This document shows, one piece after another, positions 6,504 to 9,840 of a stretch of DNA of 9,840 nucleotides. How positions within the stretch are numbered: position 1 is the first letter of the stretch; every line of letters starts with the position of its first letter. The DNA comes from Coriobacteriia bacterium (lineage in GTDB: Bacteria > Actinomycetota > Coriobacteriia > Anaerosomatales > PALSA-660): NCBI GenBank assembly GCA_003133285.1, contig PKWR01000154.1, positions 4,174-14,013 of the forward strand, given 5' to 3'. The position numbers and the translations under genes were made by a program. Under the pieces are notes generated by a model. The model was not told where the DNA came from. It searched no databases and worked only from the letters and a program-made list of their open reading frames with translations.

Positions 6504-7721
6504 CTACGGCTTGAGCAGGCCCGACTCGCGGAGCCGCGTCGCGAGCACCAGGCCCACGAGCATGAGGACGATGAGGACGATGAGCGACGGGGTCATCGAG
6601 CCGGTCGCGGCCGTCTTGAACGTGTCCATGGCGAGGATGAACCCGATGCCCGAGACCTGCCCCATGAGCAGGAGCATGCCATTGGACGTTCCCTCGGGCG
6701 TAGGGCGGGCGATCTCGGCGCCGTACTGGAAGCCGATCGGCCCTGAACTCAGCAGGAAGAAGCCGAGCACCGCCGCCGACAGCATGAGCAAGCCGGTGCT
6801 GGTCGCGAATGTGACACCAACGAGGCCGACGGTGGCTCCTGCGATCGCGACGATGATGAAGGGCACCCTGCGGCGGTAGCGGTCGGACAGGATCGGCAGG
6901 ATCACCGCGCCGATGACTCCCCCGAGGATCATCAGGCCGCCGGCGTTACCCGCGATGACGGACGAGAACCCGCGGGGGCGCAGGATCTCCTCGATCCACG
7001 TGGTCACCGCGTTGAAGACGCCGAGCCCGATGAAGAAGATCGCCATCAGCAAGACGAACTCCCTCTTGCGCAACGCCTGCTTCAAGCCGTCGAACATGAG
7101 CGCGCGCTCTTCGTCTTCCGGCGGCCCGATCGGCGACGGAGGATACTCGCGCGCCACCGTCAGGAACGCTGCGCCTGCGATGAACGAGCCGACACCGTAC
7201 ACGAGCAGCGCGCTCGCGATCCCGCCGTGCAGGACCAGCCACGGCGTTAGCGCAAGGCCGGCCAGAATGCCCACGTACACCGCCAGCGAGCCCATACCCG
7301 CAGCCGTTGCACGCTCCTTGAGCGGGAACCATCGCGCCGACACCTTGGTCACGGCGTTGAGGATGAAGGGCTGCCCGATCGCGATGCCGATCTGCGCGAC
7401 AAGCACGAGCGTGTAGTTGGAGGCGGCCAGGCCGCGCATCAGCCCGAACACGCCGGTGAGCCCGGCGCCGATCCCGACCGCGACGCGGAAGCCGAACGTG
7501 TCGATCACCCAGGAGGCGGGGACGGACACGACAAGATAGGTGGCCATGAAGCTCAGGGAGAGCATCCCGATGGCAAGGTCGGACACATGGTAGTAGGCGG
7601 CCGCGGCGCTTGTGATGGGTGCGAAGCTGATCCACAGGAGTTGGTTGAAGGCGACGGCCAGCATGAAGACCGCGAGCACGGCCCATCGATAGCCGTACAC
7701 CTTGTACGAGGGCGCTTCCAT
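6504..7721 (-). CDS. MFS transporter (12 membrane segments), substrate unknown
   Basis: This 405-residue major facilitator protein moves a small molecule across the cytoplasmic membrane using an ion gradient. Twelve hydrophobic segments are visible, split 6+6 by a charged central loop at ~190-222 (PPEDEERALMF ... ALRKRE). The loop 2-3 signature is degenerate, WVIDTFGFRVAVGIG at 71-85, and its copy in the second half is LPILSDRYRRR at 274-284. RWFPLKERATA at 130-140 is a conserved MFS loop 4-5. The first helix, with NQLLWISFAPITSAAAAYY (26-44), resembles the QWISYAPI-type opening of FLVCR/SLC49-like transporters and their bacterial relatives; this is recall, and does not fix the substrate. The ATG at 7721 has GGAGG four bases upstream. 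The gene is divergent from an ABC exporter, sharing a 140-nt regulatory region, which would fit export or detoxification, but uptake cannot be excluded. Confidence 0.88.
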   Translation of the reverse strand: MEAPSYKVYGYRWAVLAVFMLAVAFNQLLWISFAPITSAAAAYYHVSDLAIGMLSLSFMATYLVVSVPASWVIDTFGFRVAVGIGAGLTGVFGLMRGLAASNYTLVLVAQIGIAIGQPFILNAVTKVSARWFPLKERATAAGMGSLAVYVGILAGLALTPWLVLHGGIASALLVYGVGSFIAGAAFLTVAREYPPSPIGPPEDEERALMFDGLKQALRKREFVLLMAIFFIGLGVFNAVTTWIEEILRPRGFSSVIAGNAGGLMILGGVIGAVILPILSDRYRRRVPFIIVAIAGATVGLVGVTFATSTGLLMLSAAVLGFFLLSSGPIGFQYGAEIARPTPEGTSNGMLLLMGQVSGIGFILAMDTFKTAATGSMTPSLIVLIVLMLVGLVLATRLRESGLLKP

Positions 7722-7773
7722 CGGACCTCCGGCTCACGGTGACAGGGCTCGGCAGTCGAGAATGATGCCATGC

Positions 7774-7801
7774 TACCCGACCGCCGCCGGGTCTTCGGGT
7801 A
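7774..7801. promoter_or_regulatory. Inverted repeat in the divergent MFS/ABC exporter promoter region, candidate operator
   Basis: TACCCGA (7774-7780) and TCGGGTA (7795-7801) are exact inverted copies separated by 14 bases. The right arm directly touches a possible -10 hexamer at 7802-7807, so a dimeric regulator bound here would cover the exporter promoter. No regulator gene is present in the window. Confidence 0.4.
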
Positions 7802-7807
7802 CATAAT
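7802..7807 (+). promoter_or_regulatory. Candidate -10 element of the ABC exporter operon
   Basis: CATAAT matches five of six bases of TATAAT and stands out in GC-rich surroundings, 54 bases before the exporter start. I found no good -35 box at the standard spacing, which would fit an activator-dependent or weak promoter. Confidence 0.4.
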
Positions 7808-7861
7808 CCGTCTGCGCGGCAGAGTCGTGAGCGTGCCCCCGTGGATGGATGAGGAAGGTAC

Positions 7862-8845
7862 ATGCCTGATGCGGTCGTCGTCACCGAAGACCTGAAGAAG
7901 TACTTCCCGAGCAGGAACGGCCCGGTCAAAGCGGTCGACGGGGTGAACCTCGAGGTGTTCCCGGGCGAGATCTTCGGCTTCCTGGGCCCGAACGGCGCCG
8001 GCAAGACCACGACGCTGAGGATCCTCACAACGCTCGTCAAAGCCGACTCGGGGGCGGCCACGATAGCGGGCTTCGACGTCCTCAGGGAGCCCGGTGACGT
8101 CCGCCGCAACATCGGGTATGTCGGGCAGGCCGGCGGCGCCGACCGCCCGGCCACCGGCCGCGAGAACCTCATCCTGCAGGGGCGTCTCTACGACATGACG
8201 CTGCAACAGGCCAAGGAGCGCGCCGCCGAGCTCATCGCAGCCCTGGACCTGACCGAGTTCGCCGATCGGATCGCTCACACCTACTCGGGCGGACAGCTTC
8301 GGCGGCTCGATGTGGCGCTCGGCATCATGCACCGGCCGAAAGTGCTCTTCCTCGACGAACCGACCACCGGGCTGGACCCGCAGAACCGTGCGAACCTCTG
8401 GATCCAGATCGGCAAGCTCCGGGACATGGGCGTCACGGTCTTCCTCACGACCCACTACCTCGAGGAAGCGGACACCCTGTCGGACCGCCTCGCGATCATG
8501 GACCACGGGAAGATCGTGGCCGAGGGCACGCCGACGGAGCTCAAGAAGCTGGTGGCCGGCGACACGATCTCCGTCGGGTTGATGGACGACCGGAAGAACG
8601 CGGCGATAGCCGCCCTGCTCGCGCAGAAGCCCTACGTCCGCGACTTCACCGTCGACGATTGCCACCTGCGCATCGTCGTGGAAGAGGGCTCGAAGGTCAT
8701 GCCCGAGCTCCTGCGCCTCTTCGACCAGGAAAGCATCGAGGTCGCAACCATCACGCTCGCGGTACCGACCCTGGACGACGTCTTCCTGAAGCAGACCGGG
8801 CGGACGCTGCGCGACACCGAGTCGGCCGGAGGGGAACAGGGATGA
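7862..8845 (+). CDS. DrrA-family ABC exporter ATPase
   Basis: This 327-residue ATPase drives an ABC-2 exporter. Motifs in order: Walker A GPNGAGKT at 42-49 (Lys48), Q-loop Gln89 within YVGQAGGADRPATGREN (86-102), signature YSGGQLRRLD at 141-150, Walker B VLFLDEP with Asp165 and Glu166, TTGLDP D-loop, and switch His198 (TTHYLEEAD). The GQ...D-x-x-x-TGRENL segment and the SGGQLRRLD signature are typical of daunorubicin-resistance (DrrA) type ATPases. Residues ~231-327 form the C-terminal extension common in that family, ending in PTLDDVFLKQTGRTLRD. ATG at 7862 has GAGGAAGG just upstream. Its TGA overlaps the permease ATG (ATGA), so the pair is translationally coupled. The cargo could be a drug, lipid or glycolipid; nothing in the sequence identifies it. 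Confidence 0.92.
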   Translation: MPDAVVVTEDLKKYFPSRNGPVKAVDGVNLEVFPGEIFGFLGPNGAGKTTTLRILTTLVKADSGAATIAGFDVLREPGDVRRNIGYVGQAGGADRPATGRENLILQGRLYDMTLQQAKERAAELIAALDLTEFADRIAHTYSGGQLRRLDVALGIMHRPKVLFLDEPTTGLDPQNRANLWIQIGKLRDMGVTVFLTTHYLEEADTLSDRLAIMDHGKIVAEGTPTELKKLVAGDTISVGLMDDRKNAAIAALLAQKPYVRDFTVDDCHLRIVVEEGSKVMPELLRLFDQESIEVATITLAVPTLDDVFLKQTGRTLRDTESAGGEQG

Positions 8846-9597
8846 AGCTGCTTCGCGACATCGGGCTCCTCTACAAGCGCAAGCTGATGGAGACGCTCAG
8901 GAACCCCATCTACATCGTGATGAGCATGCTGACGCCCGTGCTGTACCTGATCCTGTTCTCGCCGCTTCTGAACAAGCTCGTCGGCACGGGCGGCACGCGG
9001 AGCGTCTTGGACCTCTTCGTGCCGGGCTTGCTCGTCATCGTCGCGTTCTTCAACGGCCTGTTCGTCGGGTACGGCATCATCGACGAGATCCGCAACGGGG
9101 TCATCGAGCGCTTCCGCGCCACGCCGACCAGCCGTTTCGCGATCCTCGCCGGCCCGGTGCTGCGCGACACGACCAACGTGCTCGTCATCGTGACGCTGTT
9201 CACCCTCGTCTCCGTCCCCTTCGGCTTCCGCCCCGACCCGGTCGGCTGGCTGGTCCTGCTCGTGATCATCAGCATGCTGATCATCACGACCGCGTCGTTC
9301 GGCTACGCGCTCGGATTGATCTTGAAGGAGGAGGACCGGCTCTCGCCGATCGTCCAGGGCGTCAACCTGCCGATCCTGCTGCTGTCAGGCGTTCTGCTGC
9401 CGATGGAGCTGGCGCCGACGTGGCTCCAGGTGCTCGCCCACTTCAACCCGGTCTACTACTCCGTCGAGGCCGCGCGCGTGCTGTGTGCGGGCACGATCTG
9501 GGATGCCAAGGTCGGCTACGCCTTCCTGTTCATGGTGCCCCTGACGGTCCTCGTCGTCGCGTGGGCCACGAGGGCGGTCCGCAGCGTGGTGGCGTAG
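8842..9597 (+). CDS. DrrB-like ABC-2 exporter permease
   Basis: This 251-residue membrane protein is the channel partner of the preceding ATPase. It has the ABC-2 permease layout: an amphipathic cytoplasmic start (LLYKRKLMETLRNPIYIVMS, 9-28), six hydrophobic segments, the GVIERFRATPTSR coupling loop (~87-99), and the closing segment LSGVLLPMELAPTWLQ followed by FNPVYYSVEAAR (~178-208), which is the family signature. The ATG at 8842 was chosen because it overlaps the ATPase stop and has GGAGGGG seven bases upstream; the frame stays open to 8659, but that part overlaps the ATPase gene and has no membrane-protein character. The length is normal for DrrB relatives. It ends 31 bases before the stop of a convergent glycosyltransferase gene. 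Confidence 0.9.
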   Translation: MKLLRDIGLLYKRKLMETLRNPIYIVMSMLTPVLYLILFSPLLNKLVGTGGTRSVLDLFVPGLLVIVAFFNGLFVGYGIIDEIRNGVIERFRATPTSRFAILAGPVLRDTTNVLVIVTLFTLVSVPFGFRPDPVGWLVLLVIISMLIITTASFGYALGLILKEEDRLSPIVQGVNLPILLLSGVLLPMELAPTWLQVLAHFNPVYYSVEAARVLCAGTIWDAKVGYAFLFMVPLTVLVVAWATRAVRSVVA

Positions 9598-9631
9598 GGC
9601 CCGAGCTCCGCGGGCGCTCCCGGGGGTCCTA
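9595..9631. terminator. Inverted repeat spanning the two facing stop codons, possible bidirectional terminator
   Basis: The 31-nt gap is almost wholly G and C. CCCGAGC (9600-9606) can pair with GCTC-cc-GGG (9616-9624), and the outer TAGG (9595-9598) pairs with CCTA (9628-9631), so the stem joins the stop codons of both genes. No T-run follows on either strand, so termination is inferred from position and structure only. Confidence 0.35.
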
Positions 9632-9840
9632 GCGGCAGAGCAGGCCCAGCGCCGCGTCGGCGATCGAACGCGAAGCCTCGGGGCGCCCCACGGCCCGCAT
9701 CCGCGCAGCCAGCTCCAGCAGCTCGCTGCGATCGGGCCCGAGCCAGCGCTCGACGAGCGCGGCCGCGCGCTTCGGCCGCGGCTCGAAGACCGCCGCGCCG
9801 CTCTCCCGGGCCCACGCGACGTTCCCCTCCTCCTGCCCCG
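9629..9840 (-). CDS. GT28-type glycosyltransferase (MurG/MGDG-synthase-like), C-terminal 69 residues only
   Basis: The minus strand enters open at the right edge and ends with TAG at 9631-9629. The visible 69 residues begin GQEEGNVAWARESGAAVF and finish ALGLLCR. GQEEGN, with the preceding partial codon compatible with proline, is the nucleotide-sugar-binding PGQEEGNA-type motif near the end of processive diacylglycerol glucosyl/galactosyltransferases and their MurG relatives, followed by the usual helix-rich tail (ALVERWLGPDRSELLELAARM, ASRSIADAAL). Such enzymes add sugars to membrane lipids at the inner face of the membrane. The start, N-terminal acceptor domain and most of the donor site lie outside the window. 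Its composition is strongly GC-rich and Arg/Ala-rich, yet this frame carries a recognisable motif, unlike the overlapping minus-strand frame at 9516-9815. Confidence 0.72.
   Translation of the reverse strand, partial: GQEEGNVAWARESGAAVFEPRPKRAAALVERWLGPDRSELLELAARMRAVGRPEASRSIADAALGLLCR

Noticed and set aside
9516..9815. Minus-strand 99-codon open frame overlapping the permease end and the glycosyltransferase tail
   Set aside because: It overlaps the permease 3' end and lacks domain features, while another minus-strand frame at 9629-9840 carries the GQEEGN glycosyltransferase motif and ends cleanly at a TAG.

Overview
The window is high-GC DNA (roughly two thirds G+C by eye), densely coded, with short spacers and several ATGA/GTGA stop-start overlaps. 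The gene content is a XylFGH-type sugar importer, a DrrAB-type ABC exporter, a secreted NlpC/P60-like protein carrying an Ig-like repeat, and a MurG/MGDG-synthase-like glycosyltransferase. I infer a high-GC Gram-positive bacterium, most likely Actinomycetota. The Ig-like cell-surface style recalls Coriobacteriia and relatives, but no rRNA or marker gene is present to settle this.

Left block (1-3004, minus strand, read right to left): a secreted NlpC/P60-like cysteine peptidase with C-terminal beta-rich domains, then a cytoplasmic M19 dipeptidase, then a DUF1611/DgcN-family protein that runs off the left edge. The spacers are 70 and 73 nt, so they may form one transcript. Together they could dismantle peptidoglycan peptides: the surface enzyme cleaves stem peptides, the dipeptidase splits the resulting L,D-dipeptide, and the DUF1611 protein handles the freed D-amino acid. 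This is the most interesting hypothesis in the window and it is an inference from gene order and family knowledge.

Centre (3237-6387, plus strand): xylF-xylG-xylH, a complete ABC importer for xylose or a similar monosaccharide, with tightly overlapping start and stop codons. XylG has one ATPase domain instead of the two found in E. coli XylG. No regulator or sugar catabolic gene is in the window.

Right block: an MFS transporter (6504-7721, minus) converges on xylH and is divergent from a two-gene ABC-2 exporter (7862-9597, plus). The 140-nt divergent region holds a 7-bp inverted repeat directly abutting a plausible -10 element. At the right edge, on the minus strand, is the 69-residue C-terminal end of a GT28-type glycosyltransferase, whose stop codon faces the exporter's stop codon 31 nt away.

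No stretch longer than 300 bases lacks a gene; the largest gap is 3005-3236. I saw no tRNA, rRNA, CRISPR array, insertion sequence or integrase.
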